Assembly (NCBI GenBank): GCA_019649035.1
Contig: BMAT01012595.1
Location: 21,231-56,800, forward strand
Reading direction: 5' to 3'
DNA from: Elysia marginata
Taxonomy: Eukaryota; Mollusca; Gastropoda; Plakobranchidae
DNA: 35,570 nucleotides
This document shows positions 24,601 to 33,436 of this stretch, in pieces; positions within the stretch are counted from its first letter, which is position 1; each line of letters starts with the position of its first letter. The position numbers and the translations under genes were made by a program. Below the pieces are notes generated by a model. It searched no databases. It saw only the letters and a program-made list of their open reading frames with translations, and was not told the DNA's origin.

Positions 24601-27600
24601 CTGTCTTTTTACCTATTGACTTGTGCCTGAAAATACTGAAGCTTTGAAACTGAGGAACAAAAGAATAGAAAAAATTTTTAATGGATGAAATTCGTCTTTA
24701 ACTATGAAATAAAATTCTATCAAGACAAACTCTTAGAAATATTCACAGAAAAAAAATGCATCCTTCAATATCATTTTATTAGGGTTTCAGAAAAATATGG
24801 AAGAAAATGAAACCTTCTATGTCATATCCATGTCTTAATTTATTTGGTTTTATACAGACTTCACAGCCATGTTTGCTGGTAGAAATTTGAAGCTGAGTCG
24901 TAAACAAAAAATTATATTACAAAAGGCTTTTGTCTTTAGTCCATCAAAATTAGTTTCAGCTATACATACGTCAAGAAATGTCTTAACTCTAAAATACATT
25001 AATTTCTTTAGGAATAAGTGATTCAGTGGCAAACTGACCTGATAAATGAACTCATCGACAATGTCCCACAACCACTGGTCTGGCAGCTCCAGAGGGACAG
25101 GCCCATCAGCATCTGTTAAAAATAAAAACAGTAAATATATTAAAACACAGAAAAAACTCTTTCATGTCAAAAACAAAAAGCAGCACTTATGGTTTTAACA
25201 AATTTGATCACCCATAAAAATGTAGCTATGGGGTTGTTTCAGGACTAACCTCTCTAGTGGGCCCACCAGCTAACTCTTCTGTGAGCGAGGTAGTTGTTTA
25301 AGTAACTAAAGTGCTGAATCTAAGCCCAAAAACTCACCGTTGCCCAAGGGGAACTACTAAATAGTTTTTAAAAGTTCATGGAACAGCCCAGCAAGAATGA
25401 GTCTGATGTCTCAATATTCAAAGGTGCTGTTTTCAACAGGCTATTTTGTTACGCTTTCAGATATTCAAAATTCCATAAAATTATCAATATTTTGACAAAA
25501 AATAGAGAGAGAAAGGAAATAAGACATTTCAATTGCATTTTCTGAACAAACAAACAAAAATTTAAACTTCTGACTCTTTCACCCTGAGCACGAGACACAG
25601 AAATTCACAAGACACCAAAATACAGATAGAAAATTAACATTTAAACTAAAAAAGGTAAATGCCTATGGTTTTAACAGATTTGAATGGAGAGATTTTAAAC
25701 ACTTCAAAAGATACAATTTGATGTGTCTCAAGATTACTTTAGACATGAAATTATGTTGAAAATCATGCCTTCGTTTTCCTTGATGTGTTGATGTTGCAGT
25801 TATATCTAATGGTGCCATGATATCAGATGCATACCACCGTTTAGTCCAAGACAAACTGCTGACGGTGAAATACCTTCTAGCCTTAGCTTGCCATATCTTT
25901 GAATTATAACGTGCTACAATATACATTTCAAAGTGTGACTCAATGTGGATATTTGCAGATTTATGGGCTCTAGGACTTACCAATATAGATGTACTGTCTA
26001 AAAATTACGTTAAAAAATTAGCCAATACTGATAAATTACTTTGACATTCAATTTTTCTCTGATTTGAAGATATAAATTTAGATTACAAAAGGCAAAGGTA
26101 GTCCCATACTCGACATGAGCGTAGGGGAACAAGGAGCAGGGTCCTTGTTTTTCTAGGCACACGGCATAGTGAGGTAGTTTGCCATTGCTTTCCTCGCCGC
26201 CTTTACTTTCGCCGAGTCTTAAGAGACCTAGCTACCCATCAAGTGCTGGGTGGGCACAGGGGAGCAAATAAAATTTAGCCCGGACTGGGGATCAAACCCG
26301 GGACCTCTCAGATAGCGGTCAACCGCCCTACCAATTGCGCCACTGCTCACCCCCAGATTTCTACTGTATTGTATAGTTAACCCTAATTAGATGTATTAGT
26401 ACACTACATTGCCATCTTTTTGGCAAGCTGGCTTAAGTTTGTTACTTACTCAGGATGTAGTTGAACAGATCACAGTAATTAAAGTATGAATCAAATCTCT
26501 GGCTAAGGCTTGGGCCTCCCTGGAAATAAAAAAAAGTATTAAAAATCAACATTGTCAGGCGGCAAATAATTTTATATGGGCTCATCTAAATCTTCTAAAA
26601 ATCATGCATTTTAAAATTTTGGTTTTGTTTTTTTCCAACCTATTTCCAAATCTTACTGGTTTCAAGCTGTTTACCAGAAATGTTAAAGTATTTTTCATTG
26701 TTCGCGTTTACTGATAACTTTTAAAGACAAGATTCAAATTAGTAATTAATACTAACTAATTTGAATCTTGTCTTAATAACTTATCAGTAAACGTGACCAA
26801 TGGAAAGTACTTTATATTTATAAAACTGAAGTTTACAACACAATAAATTTGCTACAGTATAAACCATTATATTAAATTTTTTACCAAAGTAGCCTAAACT
26901 TTTATTGTCAGAGCATACTTTGCAAATTGTGACTTTATGAAATCAATACTGTTTGTTAAGAAATGTAATGTGGCCAATATAATTTTATTTGAAAATAATC
27001 ATATTCCTAAATTCAATTTAAAATAAAAAAGTAAAATGGCCGTAAAAATCAGGCTTCCACTCTGTTTACTTAATGAAATGTTTTGAGGGTAAGATGATTA
27101 TTAAAACATCAGAAAGTGATTTATTTATGAAAATCAGTCAAAACTCACAGAAAGTCTGGCATACACATGGCGGTAATAGAGCTCCTTGTAAAGAATCAAG
27201 AAACGCTTGTCTGGGGGGAAAAAGATGAGATATATTTTGAATATTTCTGAATATCAGTCATTCACGAATAGAAAAAAAAAATGAATTTTTTTTTAATAAT
27301 TAAATAAAACTGGCCTATTCATTTAACCCCAGACAAATTTTTTCATACAAACAAAATATTTCATTTTTTTTTTTTCAGCCAAGTTCTTCAGGAACAAAAT
27401 TCAAAATTTCAGACAAAAACTGCATAAATTTAGCAGGAAAACCACTCTGAAATTGATAGGCCTGTAGCTGACCAAAAAGATTGATAGAAAAAAAAGAAAT
27501 CATTGAAATTCCAGGAGAAAAAAAAAAGAATAGAGGACAATTTCATACAATCCTTATATTTTTCTTGCTTAAAATTATATGGCACATGTTTTCAGACAAA

Positions 27601-29222
27601 TAAAGGGCATTCATTCCTTAAATGTAACTGTTGATTTGTTTGCACACCTACCATTGTTCACGATTGGAGCAACTACTTCAGCCTCAGGCCATGCTGTGTT
27701 TTTGAAGAATCTGTCTGTCAGCTTGTTAAACCTGATTAAGTGAAGTATATATATCAATCTTACATTTTACTTTGAAATTGGCTAGACAAAGAATTATAGT
27801 ACGGTGGGCAAAGGAAGAAGGAAGACACTGAGTAGAGAATCATAGAATCTTCCTGATAAAGAGAAGTTTTGATTAAAACACAGAGTATTATGTGATATAT
27901 AATATTTGCAAAATCTCATTTGTTATACATGTATAAGATCACTAAGTCTCATTTTGTGATTGTGGCAAAAATGACTATGGTATCTACTTGAATTTTTTTT
28001 AAAAGATAATTATGAGTAAAGCTAAAGGCATGATTCTGTTGTTTTGTTCTTCATGGTGTTTAGGTTTCCCTTTATTTTTTTAATGTAAATTTTTAGCTGG
28101 GTTCAATTGAGCAAAGTGATGATAAAAAAAATAAACCAATGGGCTTTTATTTTGGATAATTCTGTTGTTTTATTCTTCATGGTGTTTTGGTTTCTCCTTA
28201 TTTTTTTAATATAAACTTTTGGGTGGGTTCATTTGAGTAAAGTTATAAAAAAAAAATGGGCTTTTAATAAAATTTCTCTTACCCATTTTCATAGGAGTTC
28301 TGAATCTCCAAAAGGTCCCTTTGATTGATGACTTTTTGGAAGTAAACTAGAAAGTTTTTGATGACCTCAGGAACTATGTAGCTGTGAGTGGCATAATGTC
28401 GCTCATACTCCATATCCTGTCGGGGGTCACCTGAGGAAACAAAAAAAAAAAAAAGTTAGCACAAAGGGACATGGTCGATGGATCAGAGCAATCTAGTAAA
28501 AGGTATGTAACACTTTTGTCATAATAACATTTGATAATTACATTTAAATGCATTACACTCAGCCTTAATGAGCAATTGATGGTAGCTATAACTCAAAATA
28601 TCAGATGTGTGCTGACAGGGAAAATCTTAAATAAGGCAGAAATTGCAGTAAGATCAAAGTGTTTTTTATTCCACACAAAACAATCTATTTATGTTTTTCA
28701 ACACTGGCATAAATTTTGATCTAATAGTAAAATAAGTAATAATAATAAAGACTCCAAACAAAAAGAAAAAAATGCTCAGAAAAAAATAGCCCAAAACTCT
28801 CCATTGGGTGAATGTAGGGGGTTTTCCTAGAGGCCCAAACATATTTGGCACAATGCATAATTCATTAATTGCATTTTCTAAGTTTCTCAGAGACTTAAAA
28901 CTTATTTGTAATTTATAATGAAACATTGACACAAAAAGGTTTGAAGGAGCAGGTTCTTGATTTTTAATATTTCTCCTCGTTTTTCCCCCCTCAAGACAAA
29001 CTATGTAACCTTTTTTTTTACCTAGAAAAAGGGAACCTATTTATAAGTTTTTTAAACCTGTCCTGGCCATCAGCCCAAATGAGTATACTACTGTACTACC
29101 GCAGTTTTCACAACTAAATTATATTAATCTGAAAGTATGAAGCATATGTATCAAAAGTTATAATTGAAGTGTTCACCTGTGTGTGACATGTCATATTCTC
29201 CATATCCATAATAGCCAGTGTA
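12576..29222 (-). CDS. eif3l: eukaryotic translation initiation factor 3 subunit L (18 of about 19 coding exons)
   Basis: eIF3L is a PCI-domain subunit of the cytoplasmic eIF3 complex, which holds the 40S ribosome and recruits mRNA and initiator tRNA. Minus-strand exons, 5' to 3': 29222-29177, 28430-28283, 27731-27652, 27210-27149, 26519-26450, 25112-25039, 24649-24566, 23931-23841, 21774-21620, 20589-20419, 18389-18256, 18013-17914, 16576-16503, 15632-15575, 15064-15026, 14403-14311, 13696-13616, 12602-12576. All introns are GT-AG and phases join without a shift, giving 528 residues (human 564, fly about 540). Conserved landmarks are [115 protein letters not shown] and FHKFDE. The PCI domain covers about the last 200 residues. 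The initiator exon was not found; only about 5-15 residues should be missing. Human comparisons are from memory of the family. Confidence 0.97.
13616..13696 (-). CDS. eif3l: eIF3L exon 18
   Basis: Acceptor ttgcag, donor GTAGGT. Encodes [20 protein letters not shown] then QFHKFDE, the C-terminal PCI winged-helix end. Confidence 0.97.
14202..14280. repeat. near-perfect hairpin, 28-bp stem, 23-base loop
   Basis: The left arm 14202-14229 (TCGATGGCAGGCACATCAAG and onward to CTGAT) is the reverse complement of 14253-14280 with one mismatch, a possible G:U pair in RNA. The loop is 14230-14252. It lies in the eIF3L intron after exon 17, starting 30 bases downstream of the splice donor. It could be a miRNA precursor, a tiny foldback MITE or a splicing-affecting structure; sequence alone does not decide. 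Confidence 0.9.
14311..14403 (-). CDS. eif3l: eIF3L exon 17
   Basis: Acceptor gtacag, donor GTATCC. Encodes [20 protein letters not shown] then [11 protein letters not shown], a near-invariant block. A strong hairpin starts 30 bases past its donor. Confidence 0.97.
15026..15064 (-). CDS. eif3l: eIF3L exon 16 (39-base microexon-like)
   Basis: Acceptor ttcacag, donor GTTGGT. It encodes only 13 residues, [13 protein letters not shown]. Position and the terminal L-x-F-K match the family's EFRIQLLVFK. Confidence 0.92.
15575..15632 (-). CDS. eif3l: eIF3L exon 15
   Basis: Acceptor ttccag, donor GTGAGT. Encodes [19 protein letters not shown], the LYTTMPVAKLAGFLD helix of the PCI domain. Confidence 0.95.
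16503..16576 (-). CDS. eif3l: eIF3L exon 14
   Basis: Acceptor is TAG (tttctag), the only non-CAG acceptor in the gene; donor GTGAGC. Encodes [20 protein letters not shown] then PTIR. Confidence 0.95.
17914..18013 (-). CDS. eif3l: eIF3L exon 13
   Basis: Acceptor cctcag, donor GTAAGC. Encodes [20 protein letters not shown] then [21 protein letters not shown] is the family signature. Confidence 0.96.
18256..18389 (-). CDS. eif3l: eIF3L exon 12
   Basis: Acceptor tgccag, donor GTATAT (non-optimal). Encodes [20 protein letters not shown] then [20 protein letters not shown] and KMQR, the start of the PCI region. Confidence 0.96.
18622..18760. other. assembly gap (139 N), followed by a C11 tract
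   Basis: A run of unknown bases; the sequence resumes with eleven C residues at 18761-18771. A homopolymer at the edge suggests the gap is a low-complexity or hard-to-sequence segment inside the hAT-like element. Confidence 0.99.
18874..19017 (-). CDS. short ORF (47 codons) inside the hAT-like element, function unknown
   Basis: ATG at 19017 on the minus strand gives [20 protein letters not shown], then [20 protein letters not shown] and PKQGFFL, stop at 18874-18876. The peptide is basic and protein-like in composition, unlike surrounding frames. It may be a remnant of a transposase N-terminus or of a captured exon. No match recognised. Confidence 0.3.
   Translation of the reverse strand: MAHIKRLVDNARKKDFMCDDQVKRAKAAHISQPPSKINRSPKQGFFL
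20419..20589 (-). CDS. eif3l: eIF3L exon 11
   Basis: Acceptor ttccag, donor GTGGGA (weaker consensus). It is a complete-codon exon of 57 residues starting [20 protein letters not shown] and ending [11 protein letters not shown]. The usual KSMYSRVP is SLYSRVP here, with TTG in place of ATG. Confidence 0.97.
20848..21482 (+). mobile_element. TA-flanked MITE, pogo/Tigger-like, copy A
   Basis: It begins CAGTGGAATCCG and ends CGGATTCCACTG, a perfect 12-bp TIR, with TA on both sides (20846-20847 and 21483-21484), the Tc1/mariner-superfamily target. Subterminal regions carry repeated GTTGACTT-AAGCGAG units at both ends (seven GTTGACT occurrences). The interior is unrelated GC-richer DNA with a G10 tract and no transposase frame. 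It is inserted in the eIF3L intron between exons 10 and 11. A second copy lies at 30086-30743 in the same orientation. Confidence 0.88.
21620..21774 (-). CDS. eif3l: eIF3L exon 10
   Basis: Acceptor gttcag, donor GTTGGT. Encodes [20 protein letters not shown], then [20 protein letters not shown] and [12 protein letters not shown], the helical repeat region before the PCI domain. Confidence 0.97.
22509..23196. mobile_element. possible TTAA-flanked DNA element
   Basis: TTAA at 22505-22508 precedes GGGGGCTCGCCACAAAAAAT. The mirror end reads, on the minus strand, TTAA then AGGGGGAGAACAGGTCCAAA. The arms share GGGGG, an A/C block and AAAAAA but with gaps. TTAA targets are typical of piggyBac and Kolobok elements. 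The interior is A-rich without a coding frame. The evidence is weak because the TIRs are short and imperfect. Confidence 0.3.
23841..23931 (-). CDS. eif3l: eIF3L exon 9
   Basis: Acceptor caccag, donor GTTAGT. Encodes [20 protein letters not shown] then [10 protein letters not shown], almost identical to vertebrate eIF3L. Confidence 0.96.
24566..24649 (-). CDS. eif3l: eIF3L exon 8
   Basis: Acceptor cctcag, donor GTGACG. Encodes [20 protein letters not shown] then ELLKENPK, corresponding to the charged segment before [10 protein letters not shown]. It is less conserved than its neighbours. Confidence 0.94.
25039..25112 (-). CDS. eif3l: eIF3L exon 7
   Basis: Acceptor taacag, donor GTCAGT. Encodes [20 protein letters not shown] then FIYQ after a split Asn codon. 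Confidence 0.96.
26091..26354 (-). mobile_element. tRNA-derived SINE
   Basis: On the minus strand the head reads GGGGTGAGCAGTGGCGCAAT. It carries an RNA polymerase III A box within 26323-26342 (TGGCGCAATTGGTAGGGCGG) and a B box at 26289-26299 (GGGTTTGATCC), spaced as in a tRNA. A non-tRNA body of about 190 bases follows, with CAATGGCAAACTACCTCACT near 26170-26190. The tail ends near 26091. Clear target duplications and a poly-A tail were not found. It sits antisense to nothing: it is in the same orientation as eIF3L, inside the intron between exons 6 and 7. Confidence 0.85.
26450..26519 (-). CDS. eif3l: eIF3L exon 6
   Basis: Acceptor ttccag, donor GTAAGT. Encodes [20 protein letters not shown] then YIL, the GGPSLxQRF block. 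Confidence 0.96.
26683..26815. repeat. palindromic foldback element, two 61-bp arms and 11-base loop
   Basis: 26683-26743 pairs with 26755-26815. The inner 39 bases match at 36 positions (for example GACAAGATTCAAATTAGT at the loop side), and the outer part continues with a few substitutions through CATTG and AAAGTA. It is located in the eIF3L intron between exons 5 and 6. It is AT-rich with no coding content, probably a foldback MITE. Confidence 0.88.
27149..27210 (-). CDS. eif3l: eIF3L exon 5
   Basis: Acceptor ccccag, donor GTGAGT. Encodes [20 protein letters not shown] then S, nearly invariant in animal eIF3L. Confidence 0.96.
27652..27731 (-). CDS. eif3l: eIF3L exon 4
   Basis: Acceptor aatcag, donor GTAGGT. 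Encodes [20 protein letters not shown] then APIVNN, the conserved RFFKNT-WPEAE block. Confidence 0.95.
28033..28270. repeat. tandem duplication, about 120-126 bp unit, two copies
   Basis: The segment from ATTCTGTTGTTTT-TTCTTC at 28033 through AATGGGCTTTTA near 28150 repeats from 28159 to about 28270 with substitutions and small indels. The second copy ends 13 bases from eIF3L exon 3, so it forms part of that intron's 5' region. Confidence 0.85.
28283..28430 (-). CDS. eif3l: eIF3L exon 3
   Basis: Acceptor cctcag, donor GTAAGA. Encodes [20 protein letters not shown] then [11 protein letters not shown] and EIQNSYENG. Relative to human eIF3L, a short segment after the YF motif is absent, as in insect orthologues. 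Confidence 0.95.
29177..29222 (-). CDS. eif3l: eIF3L exon 2 (first exon recovered)
   Basis: Polypyrimidine acceptor (tctttttcag) and donor GTGAAC. It encodes [15 protein letters not shown] plus one base, matching the Tyr-rich N-terminus that precedes the invariant HTGDP. It starts in phase 0, so an upstream exon must end on a full codon. The only in-frame ATG within it (the M of YDM) would drop the Tyr-rich segment. Confidence 0.9.
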
Positions 29223-30085
29223 CTGAAAAAGAAAAAAAGAAAATCATGATTACATTTCATACTTTAAAATTTCTAACATTTTTATGCAAAAAAGCATAAT
29301 TATTGCCTTCTCCTTTTGGTAAAATTTCATTAAGACTTGTCATCAATTTGAACAAAACATCAAAACTAAAAAATCTCTAAATAAAATCATAATAAATACG
29401 GTAAATTCATTTCACCAAGCACTTTTGTACGACACAGACAGTCACAGAAGGATAACTAAGCTTCACTAACCTATGCAGTAATAAATTATTATTTAAGCTA
29501 GTAAAACAGTAATATCCGTGAATTGCGGGAAGCAAAGAAAATAGTATTGGTTTTAAAAGTAAAGCTGAAAACATGACATCCCAGTGACAGAGACTGGTTG
29601 CGGAAAAAATGACCCGTGTATCCTCCACCGCCAGTACAGGATAAAGCTATTTCCGCGAGTCACATAGATCTATCTATCCCTCAGGTGCTTTAGATGATAT
29701 AATTGCACTTGTAGTTGTACAAGGACTAATCTATACTCAGCTGTAGCCTACTTTGAAATCCACATAGGGCCTACCTGTAAACTGAAATCCTGCTAAATGG
29801 AATCTAGATCAAGATTTAAATTTCAAATCACAATTAATTTTGCAGTATGAACTTTTGAATTGGGGCCAAAAGAGAAGGTGGGAGACAGACATTTACAAAC
29901 AGAAATTCATGAGCTAGACAGAAAGAGAGATCTATGAGAGAAATTGACTGTGAATTGATAAAGAGGATAAAACAGTTACTAGTTAGAGGAAGGTAATAAT
30001 TTATGTGTGGAGAGAAAAATCAAGACAGAATACTAGAGTTTAGATGCGCATAAAGTAAGCCTGTGCCAAGAGGATAAACTATATA
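29223..30085. other. upstream eIF3L flank (presumed intron 1), no exon 1 identified
   Basis: Directly upstream of exon 2 on the minus strand. I searched for an ATG-containing exon ending on a complete codon with a GT donor and found none convincing. The minus-strand frame around 29407-29628 opens only at a GTG and does not resemble an eIF3L N-terminus. Confidence 0.4.
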
Positions 30086-30743
30086 CAGTGGAATCCGGAT
30101 AAAGGCAACAACTAGGGACCGAAAAAAAGTGTCGACTTCAAGCGAGGTTCACTTTATCCAATTTCATTGGGGGGGGGGGGAGGGAACATATTGCAATGTG
30201 TAAAAAACTAGATAAATTCAACGAGCGTAGCATAACCACTAGGAAGGTACTCTGAGAAATGATGATGAGTAGCTAGATGTAGACGCAAGGATGGAATGCG
30301 TAGGTGTGTGCACATGAACACTGTTCACACTGGTTTGGCGAGGCAGGGAGGAGTGGGAGAACCATCAGTGAACTGCGCCAATCAGCACCTGTCACTGTCT
30401 TCTGTCCAGCCGCACTAGCCCCCCTCTCTCCCACTAGCCCTTGCCACGCCAGTACGCCCAGGCAGGCGAGCAAGTGCTGCATGCAGTCAGCAGCAGTGTC
30501 TTGAATCATGATTGGAAACAAAGATCGCCCACCCATCCATCTCCGCTATTTCTTTTTGTCTCTCCCAAGACACATCTGGGGTCTCTCTTTATCTTTCAAT
30601 TTGACCACGAGTGTTGACTTTAAGTGAAAATAGGTCAGAGGCTGTTGACTTAATGAGAAATAAATTTACTTAAACAAAAAAGGAAAAAAACGGGACCGTT
30701 GCGAAGTGTTGACTTCAAGCGAGACTTCTCGCGGATTCCACTG
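30086..30743 (+). mobile_element. TA-flanked MITE, pogo/Tigger-like, copy B
   Basis: Same family as the element at 20848-21482: it starts CAGTGGAATCCGGATAAA, ends CGCGGATTCCACTG, and TA lies on both sides (30084-30085, 30744-30745). The interior matches copy A over most of its length, including the G-tract (about 13 G here) and the segment CATGATTGGAAACAAAGA. At the right end copy B has fewer GTTGACTT units than copy A, showing these subterminal repeats expand or contract. It lies upstream of eIF3L exon 2. Confidence 0.88.
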
Positions 30744-31094
30744 TAGTTATAGGCACTCTTGAAGAACTGCAGGGCCCATAGACTTGGCGAGGTCAATAGA
30801 AATATATCTTTATTTCGTCAGATAGAATCTAGTGGATAAAGATGTTAAAGTCTATGGACTGCACTGTTCAAGAGTAAGCCTACCTACATTCTATATTATT
30901 ATGGGGACAGGATTTCCACACACGGGTGGCACTATTTACTACAATTCTAGAATCTCATCACTCTACATTACTCTTCATTTTGTCAGAAATGTTTGTTATA
31001 GAAAAGAATGCATGGTATAATGGCACTCTTACACCCAACTCACACCCAGGCATAAGAAAATGTTTATCTGGTTGATTATGATAATGCTAAAAAC

Positions 31095-31955
31095 GAATCG
31101 GGATAGGTCTAATCCTGGCATTGGCCAAGACTGGCGAAATGAAGGGGATGATTTGGCTTAATCCAGGGATTGGCCCGCTGGTGTTGAAAATTGGTTATCA
31201 TTCCCTTCATTTCGTCAGTCCTGTCAGCGGGCTGTGGTGAAATTGGTCACCTTTGACCCGGTACTCCGTGCAGTAACGGAGATCGGCGAAGGAAGCCGAG
31301 GCCTGACGGCGGGCCTGAGGCTGAACTGCAGCTCTCGAGGACTCGTCAGTCTTGGAGTCGTCAGTGTTGTGGAAAGTTGTGTTTCAAAAGTACCTTCTGT
31401 TCTGCAACCTGACTCCGAGGCCTCCATTCCCACTTGTTGGGATACATTGCTTTAGTATTACTGTATTGAGATAAGTGTATTCATCCTTAGGGTTTTAGTG
31501 TAGGTTATTAGTATTAGAGTAGCTTTAGTAGTTTAGCGTAGTTAACGGCCTCCTGTTCACAACAGGGCCAATGCCAGGATTATCCCGATGATTTTAACTC
31601 ATTGTAACAACAGTCCAGTGGATCAATCCCAGGATTTAGCCACTTTACTAGATCGGCTTAATCCAGGGATCGGCCCGCTGGTGTTAAAAACGGGTTATAA
31701 TCCCCTTCATTTCGTCTGTTATGTCAGCGGGCCAGTGCCAGGATTATCCCACTAGATCTTGATTTAGATCTAGCTCAATGATGGCGATGATGTACTGGTA
31801 GTCTAGATCTAGATCGAGATGTTCTCTACTGAATAAAGCTTTTGGAGCCTAGATACTTTTTCTTTATTTCATCAGCCATCTTTATTATAAACTAGATCTA
31901 GTGGCTTAATCCAGGAATTGGCCCGCTGGTATCGAAAATAGGTGATAGGGCTTTA
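31095..31955. repeat. cluster of inverted repeats sharing TAATCC-GGGATTGGCCCGCTG units
   Basis: A unit of the form GGCTTAATCCAGGGATTGGC then CCGCTGGTGTT occurs at about 31153, 31649 and 31901. Inverted or divergent relatives (GCCAATGCCAGGATTATCCC) lie at about 31565 and 31735. Direct-strand relatives (TAATCCTGGCATTGGCC) are at 31109. CTTCATTTCGTC and its inverse (GCGAAATGAAGG) pair around 31133 and 31205. The ends 31095-31125 and 31562-31590 form one long inverted repeat around a GC-richer core (31240-31440). Nested or arrayed foldback MITEs are the simplest reading. Confidence 0.7.
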
Positions 31956-32672
31956 CGTTTGCGGATTCCCCGAGACATACGAATTCATGGGATATAAATG
32001 ATTAAAACACGGCTAAAAAGGCAAGTTGGTATCAGATTTCTCAATCTTAAAAGTTATTTTCCACATTTATTATCGTAAAATAATTACATCTTCAGCTTCC
32101 GTTGCTGTTGCCCAAGACATGTTGATGGCTTGATGCTGACGATGTTTTCGACCGGTGGAGGAAAAGAAGGGAGAACAATCTCAATACTTATAATGTAAAA
32201 GGGGATGTAATCAAGTCCATCGACGGCTCCTTGAGGGTAGGCAAGTCGCCAGCCTAGCTCGGAGCATAATTTTCTGCAGCTCCATACGTCATGGATATTT
32301 GTTTTTTTTCTTTTTTGTTGTTGTTCTTCTTCCTTTTTTTTTCATTTTCCTAGAGACGGTCAGGGTTGGCGCATATTCTTTCTTTTGAGCTTATTTTATT
32401 CTGAGCAAGTAAAATATCGTTTTAAAAAATACACACGATGTCCGCCCGCCCTCAAAAAAAGTTTTTCACTCGGAAATAACAATGATTATTTTATATGGAC
32501 ATGGTGACTAATTATACCCGGTAATCGCATTTGTCCTGGGAGTTATTAGAGACATTAGAGACCTTTAGCACACGCACCGTGTCTCACTACGCGTACGTGA
32601 AAATCGGGAAAGCAGATAGAGGAAACACCAAAAATAATGAAACCAGTTTCTAAAAATAGACCCACAGACGTT
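31956..32672. other. unassigned upstream sequence, moderate GC
   Basis: No coding frame, RNA gene or repeat boundary was recognised. It contains several T-runs and CG dinucleotides. It could include the eIF3L promoter, but no exon 1 was found to anchor it. Confidence 0.3.
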
Positions 32673-33122
32673 CCCGTCAGCGGGAATAATTACTCCAATA
32701 GACTTCTGAAGGTAACACTCTGTACCCCGAAGCTATAAATACTAACGAGCGCCAATGATGTCATTGACTGGTTTATAATTAAAGCCCCATCGCGATGCTT
32801 GATACCCCATCAAATGTTCAAACAAGACGAATAATGGAAGGTTCAGAAAGCATTAAACGAAGCAGACTGGCAATACAGTTGGCTTTCTTGCCCTCTGTCG
32901 CTCTCTGTGATGAGAGCCTGTGATATTATGATTTTACTGTTGAAATCTTTAAATCATAGAGTCCTATAGGTCTTTAGACAAAGCTTTCTTTTCCAGTTAT
33001 TATTGACAAATTAACGTGCCAAATATTTACTTCTCCTTTTTTTATTTGAGCGATATTACATCTAGGGAGACGTGACGTCACTTACAGAAGTCTATTGGAG
33101 TTTTTCATTCCCGCTTCCCGTC
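32673..33122. repeat. inverted-repeat element, about 450 bp
   Basis: The arm at 32673-32717 (CCCGTCAGCGGGAATAA then ACTCCAATAGACTTCTG) recurs inverted at 33080-33122. On the minus strand that reads GACGGGAAGCGGGAATGAAA then ACTCCAATAGACTTCTG. The shared 17-base core is identical. The interior lacks coding. A non-autonomous DNA element is likely; its exact outer limits and target duplication are not resolved. Confidence 0.6.
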
Positions 33123-33436
33123 ATACTCACGCGTTGCTGCTTATCTAAGCATAGTCATAAATTATCGTAGAAGTTACGCAAGCATACCCTCAGATTCGTG
33201 GGGATGTAAACTTTAACTTTAATCATCATGGAAGTGTGCTGATGTGCCCAGTCTAGTTTACATAATATGTAAAAGATATGCCAGGAGCGGTCAAAACGTT
33301 TATTGGTATGTTTACCGGCGATGCGAAATTCTTCTCACTTTTCAAAAAAAAAAAACACTGAAGAAAGGGGTATTTTAACGATATAAAATCACTGGAAGAG
33401 TTGTCAAAAGCGTGATAATTACGTTTTAAAGCAAGC

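Noticed and set aside
26289..26345. Possible genuine tRNA gene on the minus strand
   Set aside because: A and B boxes are good, but the acceptor and anticodon stems do not close properly and a SINE body follows directly; better explained as a tRNA-derived SINE head.
28666..28932. 88-codon minus-strand frame with a hydrophobic stretch
   Set aside because: Lies in an eIF3L intron, composition driven by A/T runs, no splice or family support.
31224..31455. Overlapping frames of about 70 codons on both strands in a GC-rich patch, the minus one with a phase-0 donor (AAG/GTGACC) toward eIF3L exon 2
   Set aside because: Does not resemble an eIF3L N-terminus and lies inside the inverted-repeat cluster; openness on both strands follows from GC content.
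31859..31879. Minus-strand ATG in strong context (AAGATGG) encoding MADEIKK, considered as eIF3L exon 1
   Set aside because: No donor in the phase needed to join exon 2 (phase 0); the nearest GT gives phase 2.
33073..33080. TGACGTCA, a CRE/ATF consensus palindrome
   Set aside because: An 8-base match with no anchored transcription start nearby; may belong to the inverted-repeat element.
33085..33140. Good donor TTCT/GTAAGT on the minus strand, considered as end of eIF3L exon 1
   Set aside because: The phase-0 frame hits TAG just before the donor; it also falls in the arm of an inverted-repeat element. A non-coding exon remains possible but cannot supply the ATG.
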